64,000 bases of DNA from Manduca sexta (lineage: Eukaryota; Arthropoda; Insecta; Lepidoptera; Sphingidae): contig NC_051123.1 in the NCBI RefSeq assembly GCF_014839805.1, positions 5,438,727 through 5,502,726 of the forward strand. Direction: 5' to 3'. The notes below the pieces were generated by a model that ran no database searches, was not told the origin of the DNA, and was given only the letters and a program-made list of their open reading frames with translations. The translations under genes were made by a program, and so were the position numbers. Below, piece after piece: positions 1-13,109 of this stretch; within the stretch, counting starts at the first letter, position 1, and each line of letters begins with the position of its first letter.

Positions 1-3000
1 ACGTCAAAGTATACGTTGAATGTTTTGTTTAGGTCTTTCTTGCTTAATATATCAGCTAATATATCTGCCTCTTTGTTGAAAAGTGTCGCGAATTCGTGCA
101 CAGCTTTTTTGTTATATGACGGGGTTGCAATTTTTCTGTGGTTTCGCCATGTCGGTCCTGGAAAATTAAATGTTATTAATATAAAATTTCATTTTGGTGA
201 ATGATCTACAATATTGTATAAAGCTGAAGAGTTTGTTTGTTTGAACGCGCTAATCTTAGGAACTACTGGTTCAAATTTTAAAATTCTCCAATTTATAGAG
301 AAAGGTAAAACATGACTTTATGATCAATACTACAAGTCTCTATTATGACCAATAAGAGTGAAGCATCAATGAAATATGTAGGAACGGGGAAATTTATGAT
401 AACATATTGGCGTGGCACATTGAAAATAAAACATTACCAATGAAGACAAAGTGCTAAAAAAAATCATCAATGAAAATTTATGTAAAATACAAAAACTTGA
501 CCAAATCTGAAAACTACTTTGTAAGGAAATGCAATAATGTATTTGAAGCTATAAAATGTTATCTATTATTGAGATTCCGTTAATATAAACTCTACCACCA
601 GTCTGGAAAGCAGTTTCCACCAGTGAAGAACAGACAAGAAACTCTTTAGGTGCTGTTTCAATATCAGTTTAAGGTAAAGGAATACTTTTCTTTCGAAATT
701 ATGTAAAAAAAATAAATTATCGTCAAAAACACGTACCACCAGTCAAAATCCCCGGTCCTACTAATGGTTTCATGAATTCATATAATGGTCCTTTCTCGTT
801 CACCTTATTACTAGTAAGCAGTAACTGAAAGGGAGAAAAGAAAATCATATATTAGAAATGAGAATTTTTTGCCTAACGCCTCAATATACTGAACATATTA
901 CTTCCTAGTAAGCACTTAAATTGAAAAATGAGTGTAAGTGCATCCGATTGTTTTAAGAAAACTTTCACCCTAACTTGGACGTGGGTTTGGTCAATTTCAA
1001 TAGGTTTTTTCAATTTCTAGCACGATTCAGAGGGCCGAAGCAGTATGTAGGCTATGTTGCTATGCTCGCGACTAAAACCCTATAAAAACAAATTGGTTCC
1101 TTTCAACGTATGAGCGCCCTGTACCGCGTGTTACCGCTATCGGTACTCCGGGATCTTAGAACCTTGCCGACTTCATCTTATTTTTATTTGAGAGAACTTT
1201 TATACTTTCTCTTCCCACTGCCTCTGGCTTCTATTGTACTCCAATGTAACATCGGCATAATTTACTCTTTCGACCATGTTGCAGAAGTATGCTTAGACGA
1301 CTTCCTGCCAAACGTCTACTCCTGGTCGTCTCGCCACATCGTGTAACAAAATTCCAGTATTAAGTCTTTTATAAGTACGTGTGATACTCACTCGTATATC
1401 AGCAGGATTCCTGACTACAATATTCAGGTCGGGGCCCAACCAAAATTTGCAATATTCTCCGTATGTATTTAATAGCTCTGCTACCAAATCCAGCATTTGT
1501 TCTGTAAAAACATACTGTTGTACAAGTAACCTATAAACGAGAGTCTTGTGTTGATCATTAATTTATTTAACCTTGATGAATTGTGGCGCCTTGATTCATA
1601 CAGAAAATAATTCAGACAATATATGTACTAGCTAATATGATTAACATAAAATCTTTGATTGATGATCAGCTTTATTGCAATCAAATGACATTGTATCTTG
1701 CAAGGAAATACTGTTGAACATTTCGTGATTGAACGTAACGTTTTATTCAGCCAATTACTTTACTATAAGGCGACCAACTATGGTGAAAGTTTTACATGGG
1801 ATATGTTATAGATGGCGTAGAGATATAGAAATCTAAGTACAATTCTCCGTAAAGGAAAACGGGCTTTAAACTTAAGAGAAAAACACAGAACTTATTGAAG
1901 TTATTTATTTAAAGAACGTAGTTATTTGTAACCAGTTTAGGGTTATTGTTTGAAATTTCGTTTACAGAGCATTGCAAAACACTAATGAAAATAAAAGAGT
2001 TGAAAAATGGCATGCGGAACGCATTCAAAGTTTAGCGGATCAATTATACTTATACTTAATCATTGCAAAGCAACATTAAGATGAATAGAGGATTTGCTAG
2101 AGTTTCACAATTTAATGTATCCCTCTTAGAGATGGTACAATACAGGCAAAAAAAACGTTTTTCAAAAGTATTTTCATTTCCATTTCTGCGAATGTTTGAC
2201 GTAATAATACTCAAGGCGAGTCAGCATTAACCTGTACATTTTTCTTCTTCTTTGTGTTCGCTTTTCGAGCTCGTGTCTTTGCCCGATAAAATATAATACC
2301 AGTAAGGTCGTTGGTTTTTAAAATCAAATATAAAAGAAAAAACATCGAGCGTCGTCTACAATTTCCGGATTGATAAAATTTAAATACGCCAAACGCTCGA
2401 TGTTTTAATACAAGTAAATGGTCAAGGCTACATTCACCGTTACATTGCCAATGCATTGCGGGATGTTTTTTTTTTATTGCTTTGAATGACGAGACGAGCT
2501 TGCCGTTCGCCTGATGGTAAGCGATATGACCGCCCATAAACAGAAGAAACACCATTTAACACCTTGAATTACAGTATTGTTCGGTATCCCACTGCGCTCG
2601 CCATCCTGAGACATGAGATTTTAAGTCTTATGTCCAGTAGTTACACTGGCTATAATGTCCTTCAAACCGGAACACAACAGTGACTGGACTGGCGGCAGAA
2701 ATAGACATTGCGGTGGTACCCAGGCGGACTCTCACATATGAGAGACCTACCACCAGCGCCAAGTGCCATGCGTAGTACTATAGTACCGTAAAATCAATCA
2801 CAGTAGGCCTCTTTACTTTAGTCCGGTTCTTCTAGTTCCCCTAATCCCAGTGTACATACTTGTGTGTAGAGTCGGCACAACACATTAATGTAATAGCAAT
2901 ATCTTTGTAATTATACATTGCAGAGAGAATAATAATAATATCATTTGCACTTGTTTTGGTATGTTTGACAAACTTGTAAGTTTTTGAAAGATCCTACATG

Positions 3001-6000
3001 CCGTTAACCATTCTGGGCTGTTACTTGTTAATTTATATATTATGCAAAATCATAATAATATAATAATAATATCAGCCCTGTATTATATACTTGCCCACTG
3101 CTGAGCACGGCCCTCCTCTACTACTGAGAGGGATTAGGCCTTAGTCCACCACGCTGGCCTAGTGCGGATTGGTAGACTTCACACACCTTCGAAATTCCTA
3201 TAGAGAGCTTCTCAGATGTGCAGGTTTCTGCACGATGTTTTCATTCACCGTTAAAGCGAACGATAAATTCACAAAGACTACACACATGATTTTAGAAAAG
3301 TCAGAGGTGTGTGCCCTAGGAATTTAAACCTGCGGACATTCGTCTCGGCAGTCCGTTCCACACCCAACTAGGCTATCCCCGCTTTTTGCAAAATCACAGA
3401 CATAGAAAATAGTTATTCCATGAGTAAACCAAATGGTGGCACAATTATCATCTGATCGTAAACGGTTATTGTCACGCCGACTAATGAAATTATCAGAGAA
3501 ATTGGAAAACTATGGGGATTAGAACTCGCGAGAATATAATTGGACAGACTTCGACCATCACTTCGAACGAAACGCATCGCGCGCCGTTATAGCATGCGCG
3601 AAATTTTAATAGGACAGACTCCGACTATCCCTTTTCGAAGGAACCACATCAATAAAGATATTTTTGCACGTAAGAGAAGATGAGATAAGAACAGATGTTT
3701 AGAGATGACAACATAATTATCTACAGCGTGACTCAAGCACATAATTATATGTTATAGCCAGAACTTCTAGCATGAACTATGCTATTTCAAAAAGAAAATT
3801 TTATCTTGTCTAAAAAGGAACTTTTGTGACTTATTTTGATTTCTGAAATACTTCATGAGAAAATGTAAATCAAAACCATGAGATTTTGTACAGCCTAAAA
3901 ATAATAAAAATAGGATACTAAAATTGTCACGAGGTATTTAAAATGTTAAGACGCTACAATGCATGAGGACAAACATTCTGATTGCCATCAGACGCGATAT
4001 ATTTTCAAAGAACGACTCTAATTGAGGAAATATGTAGCTATTTTCAAATAAGTATTAATAAAGAACATTATTTAAATACATTTTACAATATATGTATCAA
4101 GTGAACGGTTAAAATACGTACAGAATGAATTATATCGACAGTTGAAGGGCTAATTGACTAATCGCAAAAAAATGTCACTTAAGGCGATACCTCAAGGTCC
4201 ATTTGCATACATTTTGTTTCGGCTTTAATCTGGGTAACTAAACAAGTATTGGCAAGTAAAGAATTTAAATTCACGTCTAGTTAGTGATTAGTTCTCGCAG
4301 TTGAAAGAAAAACGTAAAAATAATTAATAATCATGGATATTTCTGCCTTTTAAATTTCGTCATATTAAATTTTAAAGGCCGAAATATCCATGATTATTAA
4401 TTATTTTTACGTTTTTCTTTCAACTGCGAGAACTAATCACTAACTAGACGTGAATTTAAATTCTTTACTTGCCAATACTTGTTTAGTTACCCAGCAGTGG
4501 CGAAGGGTGAAATTTTTCAAAAGGTAACCCGGTGTGAAAAAATTTGCGTCACATAAGATATCGGGAGCAATTTATGGGAAAACAAAAACTAAGACAACGA
4601 ATTAGTCTTGATTCGAAATCGACTAACGTTAACATACCTACTAAATTACCTATTATGCGTAAATAATTGAAACATTTATAAAATCGAACAATAAATGTAG
4701 ATAATTCTCCTTCCATTAATCACAAATATAAGTACTTATCTATTAATTTGTTATAACAGCAACAAAAGTAAGTATTAAAATTATAACCACACTACCTCCA
4801 AATAAGTATCCGTATTTTTTTTTTCAAAATAAAACTTTTAATATAATTACCTCATATAGAAATAGGTATCACAATCGCCAAACAGACCAACAGTTTAAAG
4901 GTACTAACATGATAAACGTATATAATTATCAATTTAAATAATCAAGAAAGGTTATTCGTTAACTTTTGCTTGTATGGTTTTAAATTCAGTAAAATATAAT
5001 AAGTAAGTATTTATTTTCTTCTAACACACATTTTGTGTCTAAAATCAAAAACTTTCAGATCTACTTTTAATATTTAACCATCTACATACTAATATGTGAA
5101 ATTACAGACTAATAATATACTTACGTAAAGGTAGACATTAAACTGATCACAGGTAGTTAATTCCATTATAATACATATTTACTTGTAGTTTCTAAATAAA
5201 CAAAGCGCTGGTAACTAAATAACACAGAACTATCAAAAAATAAAATGAATATGACAATTTACAAACACCGCAACTTGGTAGCATAATAAATTATGACGTT
5301 TAATGGACGTAAAAAGTGACAACTATACAAAGTCGGTTAACGTGAAGCCGAAAATGCTCGGGTTCCCTTTGCCCATATCTTCCGCGCGATTCCGACAAAC
5401 ACTGGCATAGAAAGTCATACAAAGTGCTGCCATCTATATTAAAAACATACTACGACATTAAGCCGCTTGACAGCGGGTTACCTTAGGCCAGTGGCGTCAC
5501 AATTTCACTTTGGTAACGGAATTTCTGGGGAACTAAATACAAGGTGCGCCATCTAACGTTAGTTAAAATAGGTAATCGATATCGATTAAATTTACAAACA
5601 ACGGGCTATTCGCCGATAGATGTCATTATTAAGTGATCATTAATTAATAAGTTAAGCTATTATAATTATTGTCCACTGTCTGGTATGTTGTAAATTTATA
5701 TTTGCCTATTAAATGTTTTGTTTAGTATCACCGAAAACCTAAAAGGGAAGCCGGTGGGAATCGGCTTGTATGGACGCTTCGCCACTGTTACCCAGATTAA
5801 AGCCGAAACAAAATGTATGAAAATGGACCTTGAGGTATCGCCTTAAGTTAGCCTTTCAGCCGGCGATATGGATCTTTTTATTTTGTTATAAGTAATCAAG
5901 TTTGTATATGTAATAAAGCGGCGATAGCCTAGTTGGGTGTGGAACGGACTGCCGAGACGAATGTCCGCAGGTTCAAATCCCAAGGGCACATACCTATGAC

Positions 6001-9000
6001 TTTTCTAAAAAACGATGTATGTATTCTTTGTGAATTATCGCTTGCTTTAACTGTGAAGGAAAACATCGTGAGGAAACCTGCATACCTGAGAAACTGTCTA
6101 TTAGGAATTTTCGAGGGTGTGTGAAGTCTACCAACCCGCACTAGGCCAGCGTGGTGGACTAAGGCCTATTCCCTCTCCGTAGTAGAGGAGACCCCTGCCC
6201 AACAGTGGGACAGTATATAATACAGGGCTGATATTATTATAAGTTTGTATGAGGATAGAATTTGGGCCCTGTTATGCTATAAAAAATAAATTAATATGCA
6301 ATTCTATACTGTTTACTGAGCATTTCGTTATTCGAAAGAGTTAAAAATAAATATTTCCATACTACGTTGAATATTTTTTATTTTGATATGATTAAGTGAT
6401 TACACAGCGTCGGGTGGCCTACCACGAGGTGAACAGATGATCTAATAAAGGTCACAGGAGGGTGCTAGATGCGGGCCGCTTCCAATAGGACGATCTTTGT
6501 AGGAGGCCAATGTTCAGTAGTGGACAGCCTGCGGCTGATTATGATGATGATGAAGTAACTATACTATTCCGAATGATTATTATGTTATATTTTATGATAT
6601 TTTCGGAAAATTTATATTTTTCACTTTGATTTCGTTTGCGGGACGTTGGTTTCTTTTTATCATGAACATCGTAAGTGACATTTCGCACTTTTTACAAGAG
6701 AAGCTATTTATGTTTAATAATGTTTGATTTTTTTTCTCCAGTATTCGGAATCAATGCTCTATATATTGAACGTATGTACACCGACTGACCTCACTAAGTT
6801 ATTCGTCTAAAGGCTCAATTACCAAGGAATCCAACAGACTGTATGATAATTATTAAAATAAATGGTTGTTTTTCCCCATTAAACAGACCAGCAGCTCACT
6901 TCGTTAAACCAATGTCGGCGTATCATTGCATAGAAAATTAAAATAAATTACAATCAATTACAAATACTTCTACGTGATATTAATCAGTGCATAGTCATGT
7001 TATTAAGCGAGTAAATAATTATAACAAATAAAGGCCCGAGACTTTAAACAATTAAAATAATATTTTATTCATATACTTAGTATATATATATTATATATTA
7101 GTATGTCTAGATTATCATGGGATTTTGGTTTATCGTATCTAGTGTTAATTATTTTTTTCATTGTAAAATCGAAACACTATCAGAGATTTTCTAGAAGGTC
7201 TACTCGGAATTTATAAAACATATAGAAAAAAATAAGCAGCCTATTTGTACAAAATGTTATCTTAACTTTGGTAGTTAACGTTTTTTTAAATTTGGATATT
7301 GTGTTGTTAATTTCAAAATAAAAATGCCACTAAAATTGTTGATTCCGTGCATCTTCTTCTATTATTTTAGTAAGCAACCAAGACTATTAAATAGACAATT
7401 TAATATTATTGGTTGTTGGGAATATTTTTGGTTGTTAAAGTTTCAAAAAGACTCAATATTGATATTTTAAATTAATTATTCGTAAATCTTTGAATGTTCC
7501 CACCGTAATTCACGTGCGCGAAAATATATTGAACGAATGCTCAAGAAGGGGCTTGATGCCAATTTCATAGATTTATTGTGATTGTGTAATATTGATAAGA
7601 AGTTCGTCGTACTCTCTTCTTATTTTACTAATATCGTAAATCCGAAAGTTTGCAAAAAATATTTTTTATTCTAGACTAGCTTTTGATCGTGGCTCCGGCC
7701 GCGTGAAATGGTTTTCCGGGATAAAAGTCCCGCTTCATATTTTGCCCGGGATAAAATATAGCCTTAATTTAAGATAGACCTCTAGTAATAGATCGGTGAA
7801 ATTGAATTTTAATTCCATGCTGTAGTTTTTACGTGATGCGTGCATAAACAAACAGACAACAAAGGGTAAAATTTAAAAAACCGTTGTTTTGGCTTATTTT
7901 ACCCTAATATCCATACGTGATACCACATGGCCGCACCTCAGTAAAACCTCATAATGTCTTTTAATCACACTTATGTTTTACATTAAATGCTATAATCCAC
8001 TTCAAACTAAGATGCAGGAAGCTATTTGTTTGATCTAAAGTAATAAACTATGACCACGTACAAATGACCTAAAGTGTTTACAGTGAGGTTAAGTATGTCG
8101 TTTACGTAAATCGCTTCTAAGGAATTAATATCTGAATAAAGCTTGAATATAAATTTTATATTTCTTAATTACTATACAAGTGTCATGGAATACAACGCAA
8201 TTTTTTATTTAGTGTAGATTAGTGTATGCACTTTTCTGCTAGGAACATCACCTATGTTTTAATCCTATGGACTGTTTGTGTGTTATCAAAACTATATAGA
8301 GGTTTCGGCATATTATACAAGGAGTGAAGAAATAAAATAATGCGTTCTTGTGATTGTGATACTATGAACTATAAAGTTCATAGACTTCCATTCTTTAACA
8401 GACCTCGATGCGTATTCGGCTCAAGCAAGTGTTACAAAGTCTGGATCTAGCTTTGGGCTGAATAAAATGTTCTTCAATATTGCCACTAAAGAAAATCTAT
8501 GTTATTATATAAAGCTGATGTATGTATGTTTGTTTGAACGTGCTAATCTCCAGCTCTAAACTACCAGTTACAATCATAATATTAGTGCTATATTATATAC
8601 TGTCCGACTGCTGAGCACGGACCTCCTCTTAGTAGAGGAAAACTCAGTAGTCTGAAAGAGATTAGGCTTTAGTGCGGATTGGTAGACTTCACACACCGTC
8701 ACTTCCTATAGAGAATTTCTCAGGTTGTAGGTTTCCTCACAATGTTTTCCTTCACTGTTAAAGCAACCGATAATTCACAAAGAATACACACAGAATATTA
8801 TAAAAGTCATAGGTGCGTGCCTTTGGGTTTTGAACCTGCGAATATTCGTCTCTGCAGTCCATTTCACTGCCAACTAGGCTATCGGTTTGAATTGAAAAAT
8901 TATTTTTGTGTTGGATAGCCCATTTATCGAGGAAGGCTATTATATCATCACGCTTTAACCAATAGGAGCGGGGCATCAATGAAAACTATTGCAAAAAGGG

Positions 9001-10818
9001 CGCAAATATATTCCTTTTGACAGCTTCCGTTGCGTGCTCTGCGTAAACGGTTAAAGTTACACAACAATTATATATGTCGGAATTGTTCCTTTCAAAAAAA
9101 TCAAAATATATATATAATATATATATTATAAATCAAAGGCCCCAGCCACATCTGTCCGTTGGATTGAAAATACCCCACAGATTTCGATAAAATTTGGTAT
9201 AGAGATAGTTTGAGGCCCTAGGAAGGACATAAGTTACTTTCCCGAAAAACTCTTGCACACCAGCGAAGCCTCGAGCAAAATCTAGTATTTCTATAAACAT
9301 CTATCTATACTTATAATAAATCTGTAGAGAGGTCAATTCTGTACATGAAATATATTTCCAAAATAACTATCAGGGGGTGATTAGGGATCGATACGGATGC
9401 CAAAAATGCAATTAGTAAAATTTTTGTCTGTCTGTCTGTATAACCGTTATAGAAATATACTTTTACGTTTATAACACTCTCAGTCATCCCTAATTAAAAT
9501 AGTTAACATTATTAATTAAATATTCCATAAAATAGAATCATAGAAATCGGTATAGAAACACCAAAGTTATACATGAAATACGCTAATAATAAGCCATCAC
9601 GCGTGAATACTGAATCATGCTATATGCTTCCTTTGATTTCACCAGGATCCCACCATCAGACCCTGACCGGACAATCGGACCACCTGCATACCACCGTACA
9701 TTAAAAAAACATCCCGACAAATTGAGCACCTCCTCCATTTTTGATGTCCGAAATCCACGCGGGCGAAGCTGCGGGCGGAAGCTAGTAGGTAAATAATTCT
9801 GTCACCCTTGTTTATTATCTCGAAGACATCATTACGTAACAAACAATTTACTGCTATTCCATACGAATTAAGGCCACTACGATAATATCTTTATGTTTTT
9901 TTTCTTAAAGGCTATTTTCCGTACGATATTTAAAGTGTTTTTTTAAGTAAGTGTTTACTTTTCAGTGTTGTAAGTTATTTAATTATAATATTTTACGTAG
10001 CTTTGAGCGGATTTTAAATTTAGCAGTGTTATTTATTGTTATATACATCTTCTCTGTATAATTATAGTTTAGTATATCTATACAATTATAGTTTTAGATA
10101 AAACGAAAAAGAGTCCGTAATGCGCAAGATACTATGTTTTTCAAATAAAATAACTATGACTGCGACATAGAATACTACAGTAAAGTTTATTGTAACTATA
10201 TCTGATGTATATAATTACTATACTTGTTAACACAACTATTAACTTATTATAATTGCCTTTAAACTATAAGTTAGACTTATAAATCTATTAAGGAAATCCC
10301 AAGATAAATGCCTTACTATTAATGTATCGTAATTTGTAGTCATTCCTATTTGAAATTCTGCGAAGGATCCTTTGAACCTCATTGGAATACAAATGAAAAT
10401 GCTATACAAGATATATAGCCAGGGGACGTCAGGTGAAGTTCAGTAGTGATTCCTCCCGGAATAATCCTATTTGAAATAATAATACTGCTATGGATCCTTC
10501 GAAACGTATTGGCAGATAAATAAAAATGCTATCCATGATAGTAGTTAAGAGACGACAGCTCAATCAGCTATAACCCCATGGAACAAAACCTAAGAGTTCC
10601 TATACTCGTTCCCCTCTTTTAGTCAAAGGCTCGGTCGACTATGATCCTATCTCATTACCTCCAGTATTGAGCATGAACAGTAATCCGTTTCCAATTATAG
10701 GGTACGCTGGTGGCCCAGGGATCAGTTCAGCCAACTGCAGCATTCGTTTGTGCTTCCGTCTCCAGTAATGCCAATATAACGATATCCCTAATATTATAAA
10801 TGCTGGTATCCAGTACAT
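1..10818 (-). CDS. Cytochrome P450, CYP4 clan, CYP341-like (N-terminal part, 4 exons, partial)
   Basis: Exons on the minus strand: 10659-10818, 1392-1501, 737-824 and 1-157 (runs off the window). Reading phase stays open across all junctions for about 171 residues. Residues 1-20 form a hydrophobic ER membrane anchor (starts MYWIPAFIILGISLYW), followed by a basic patch (RRKHKR) and the proline-rich hinge IPGPPAYPIIGN. Exon 2 holds EYCKFWLGPDLNIVV and NPADIR, exon 3 NKVNEKGPLYEF and GPGIL, and exon 4 the helix-C motif PTWRNHRKIATPSYNKK, where W and R contact haem propionates. P450s are haem monooxygenases using NADPH-P450 reductase at the ER. The I-helix, ExxR and haem-cysteine motifs lie beyond the left edge, so function cannot be checked. 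CYP341 is assigned from remembered family patterns; other CYP4-clan families such as CYP340 are possible. Sequence just before the start resembles a 3' splice site, so an upstream non-coding exon is possible. Confidence 0.9.
205..430 (+). mobile_element. Helitron 5' end fragment
   Basis: Begins TCTACAATATTGTATAAAGC after an A and continues with the GAAGAGTTTGTTTG and AACGCGCTAATCT blocks shared with the copies at 8496, 19851 and 32649. It lies in intron 3 of the P450 gene. The right boundary is not clear. Confidence 0.5.
2470..2765 (-). repeat. Interspersed repeat family 'GACGAGACGAGCTTGCCGTT' (copy 1)
   Basis: Shares long blocks (GACGAGACGAGCTTGCCGTT, CATGAGATTTTAAGTCTTAT) with the copies at 12405-12925 and 25605-25870, which are in the opposite orientation. 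No open coding frame. The class is not certain; it is a common dispersed lepidopteran repeat. It lies in P450 intron 1. Confidence 0.55.
3051..3382 (-). mobile_element. tRNA-derived SINE, family A (copy 1)
   Basis: On the minus strand the 5' end carries a Pol III box A (ATAGCCTAGTTGG) and a degraded box B (GGTTTAAATTCC), followed by a tRNA-unrelated body and a tail ending CTGATATTATTA with TAA repeats (3046-3071). It is one of seven copies in this window. Confidence 0.75.
4183..5842. mobile_element. Palindromic MITE with TTAA target duplication (piggyBac-type), interrupted by a hAT element
   Basis: Flanked by TTAA (4179-4182 and 5843-5846). The ends are inverted copies of GGCGATACCTCAAGGTCCAT. 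Without the insertion at 4495-5787 the element is one long foldback: the arm 4183-4350 is repeated inverted at about 4360-4494 plus 5796-5842 around a short centre. A related copy without the insertion is at 58610-58791. It lies in P450 intron 1. Confidence 0.8.
4495..5787. mobile_element. Non-autonomous hAT-like element (1.29 kb) with 8-bp target duplication
   Basis: Terminal inverted repeats CAGTGGCGAAG / CTTCGCCACTG, flanked by exact 8-bp copies of TTACCCAG (4487-4494 and 5788-5795), the hallmark of hAT insertion. It contains no transposase-sized frame, so it must be moved in trans. An internally deleted relative is at 26622-26792. Confidence 0.85.
5918..6240 (+). mobile_element. tRNA-derived SINE, family A (copy 2, near full length)
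   Basis: Box A GATAGCCTAGTTGG and box B GGTTCAAATCCC are intact at the 5' end; the tail is CAGGGCTGATATTATTAT. The 10-bp direct repeat AAGTTTGTAT at 5899-5908 and 6241-6250 looks like the target duplication. It lies in P450 intron 1. Confidence 0.85.
6400..6556 (+). mobile_element. RTE-like LINE 3' tail
   Basis: A block reading GGAGGCCAATGTTCAGTAGT followed by GGCTGATTATGATGATGATG. This is the recognisable 3' end with GAT repeats of a lepidopteran non-LTR retrotransposon; a second copy is at 34885-34952. Confidence 0.55.
7676..7870 (-). mobile_element. Helitron-like 3' end
   Basis: Starts with CTAGCTTTTGATCGTGGC, which on the minus strand is a GC-rich hairpin followed by terminal CTAG, then the TTTCCGGGATAAAAGTCCCG body shared with the copies at 14457 and 25246. 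The right end is approximate. Confidence 0.5.
8496..9285 (+). mobile_element. Non-autonomous Helitron carrying a nested SINE
   Basis: Begins TC after an A and ends CTAG before a T, the A|TC...CTRR|T pattern of Helitrons. It shares the internal blocks CCAATAGGAGCGG and GAGCTTCCGTTGCG-like sequence with the Helitron at 19851. A family A SINE interrupts it at about 8578-8883. Confidence 0.75.
8578..8883 (-). mobile_element. tRNA-derived SINE, family A (copy 3), nested in a Helitron
   Basis: Minus-strand copy with box A (ATAGCCTAGTTGG) and a worn box B. Helitron sequence resumes on its right side (GGTTTGAATTGAAAAATT), so the SINE landed after the Helitron. Confidence 0.7.
9301..9785 (+). mobile_element. 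Helitron-like element, second subfamily
   Basis: Starts near TCTATACTTATAATAAATCT and ends GCGGGCGGAAGCTAG before a T, with a GC-rich hairpin just inside the 3' end. The interior (GGGGGTGATTAGGGATCGAT) differs from the Helitron at 8496. It lies in P450 intron 1. Confidence 0.6.
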
Positions 10819-12404
10819 CTTTGGATGAGATCTGAAATTATTTGTTTTCGACGGATATATAACAAAAAATTTAGTATAGAAATAAAGAAATATTTTATGT
10901 ATTTATTATTTGATTATATCATTTGATTTGGATGATTTAAAGTAATATATTTTTTTGGTCAAATAAATATATTGTTATTATATTAAGTATAAATCGTCCT
11001 ATTTAATAAATATTACGATGTCTTATTGTAATTGAGATATCAAGGCACCTACAGACTTATTCAAAATGTTTACCGGCACATTTTCATAGTAACCTACTTC
11101 AATAATTATTTTATTGTAATTGCCATAGATATATTTGTCAAACTAAAATAAATTAAAATTGTGTAACTTTTTTTTAATGTTGTTTTTAAAGCGTTTTAAA
11201 AGCTAAAAACAATTTTAATTTGAACTAAATAAAGTTTAATGTTTAATTACTTACCGTTAATACTAATTTTAATTATTTATAACTTTCACAATAAACACAT
11301 CAACACTTTTTATAAACGTGTTATTTATAACACGACGACTATAATAATAAAGCCGTTTGTGCAAATGCTTGCTCTAGGATATTTGCGTATTTATAAACTT
11401 ACTGTTTAGGGTAGAGACACTTGATAACGAACCGTAAGCCAAGAAACTTAGAAATTAATTCTTATTTACATAAGGTAACGATATATAAGTGAACAATTCT
11501 TATTAAACTTTACATTCTTGTGTACCTATGGTCTAAAAAACTGAAGCTTTGTTATATGTAATAGGCTATTACTAATAGCCCAATACGTATATTTTTTATT
11601 GTCTAAAAAGCTTTATTGCAGGTAATGTAAAATATGTTTAATGTTCATCTTGATATAGGAACTTTCTTTTCATTTTGAATTCCTTTTTAAATGTGCATAC
11701 TAATACCTTTTTTCAACCGCCCTCCGGTTGTCCTGGCCTAATTCCTGACTTAATGGGATTCGCCTACGAAGCTTTCACTTTGCCTCATTTTGATGATCCA
11801 TAAGATCGGTCACGTATGTAACAATATATTTTGTATATATTCAACAAACATATAAATAGTAAGTCTTGACTCCACAGCATGATAGAAATTCTATATCATG
11901 GCTAACAAAAACTCTAAGCGGCTTTCAGTCCCCTGTTTCAAAATCCAAAATCATAACTATGATTACACAAATGTTTGTCTTGTTGCGGGTATACAACCTC
12001 TCATTGTCTGCCAACTGCCTTATAATTGGCTGCAACATGCTGTATTTATGAGACATATTTAAATAAATGAATTTTCTAATAAAAAAATTCTATTCTTGAA
12101 ATGTCAACAAGTCCACAACAGGTACAACCACCTAAGTAGATGTTGTGTAACTCTCTATGTCACGTACGGATCGAGTATTTTTATTATTTAACTTGTTTTC
12201 CCCCTAGATTACCACAAGGTTAACTTATTTGAGAAAATGTCCTATTGACGTAAGACAAATCTGTATTTTTTTCTCGTATTAGTTTGACTTAAATGCTAGG
12301 TTTACACTAGCAAGTTCTGGCAGCAATATATTGCATTAAAATTTCCAGATGCTTTACACTAGAGGCAAGATTTCAAGCTAGTATATAGAAGCACTGGTAA
12401 TAAA

Positions 12405-12925
12405 AAGTCTCACGTACGTGAGACTCCGCCTGGGTAGGTAAGTACCACAGCAATGTTTATTTCTGCCACCAAGCAGCAGTGTGAAGTCGCTGGTGTGTTC
12501 CGGTTTGAAGGAAATTATAGCCAGTGTAACTACTGGACATAATAATGGCTACCATACATGCTACGGTCCATCGGAAAGGTCCACCGGTGCAGTTATGCCT
12601 GCGCCGATAGACCGCAATGTGTGTGGGAATAGACCTGTGCAGATTTTTGAGCCTGTGTAGGCGACCGGCGCAGAATCGAAAATCAATTCTTTCAATTGAT
12701 ACCTGCGCAGGCATACCTGCACAGATGACTTCTCCGGTAGACCGTAGCGTGTATGGCTTACATAAGACTTAACATCTCATGTCTCAGGATGGTGAGCGCA
12801 GTAGAATACCAAACAATACTTCGTAATTCAAGGTGTTGGATGGTGTTTATGGGCGATCATATTGCTTACCTTCAGGCATACGGCAAGCTCGTCTCGTCAT
12901 TCGAAGTAATAAACAAAAAAAAGCT
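12405..12925 (+). repeat. Interspersed repeat family 'GACGAGACGAGCTTGCCGTT' (copy 2, longest)
   Basis: Contains CACCAAGCAGCAGTGTG, ACATCTCATGTCTCAGGATG and GGCAAGCTCGTCTCGTCATT in the same order as the copy at 25605. An internal stretch (12560-12740) is rich in cTGTGCAGG/CCTGCGCAGG-type repeats. The open frames here have no recognisable protein. Confidence 0.55.
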
Positions 12926-13109
12926 TCAAAACGTGGCAGAAGCCAGCTTGTCGTCATTGGTTATAAATTTGGGTAACATTTTTTTGCGGAAGTTGACTTT
13001 TGCAAGTAAACCTGGCATAAGACACTCAACTGTAGGTAACAAAATGGCCTTGTATTCACCTACCTATATTCGTTACGAAGTTTGAACTTCGAACCAAGTA
13101 GAGTACTTC

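Noticed and set aside
5929..6141. Overlapping open frames on both strands
   Set aside because: They lie entirely inside a tRNA-derived SINE.
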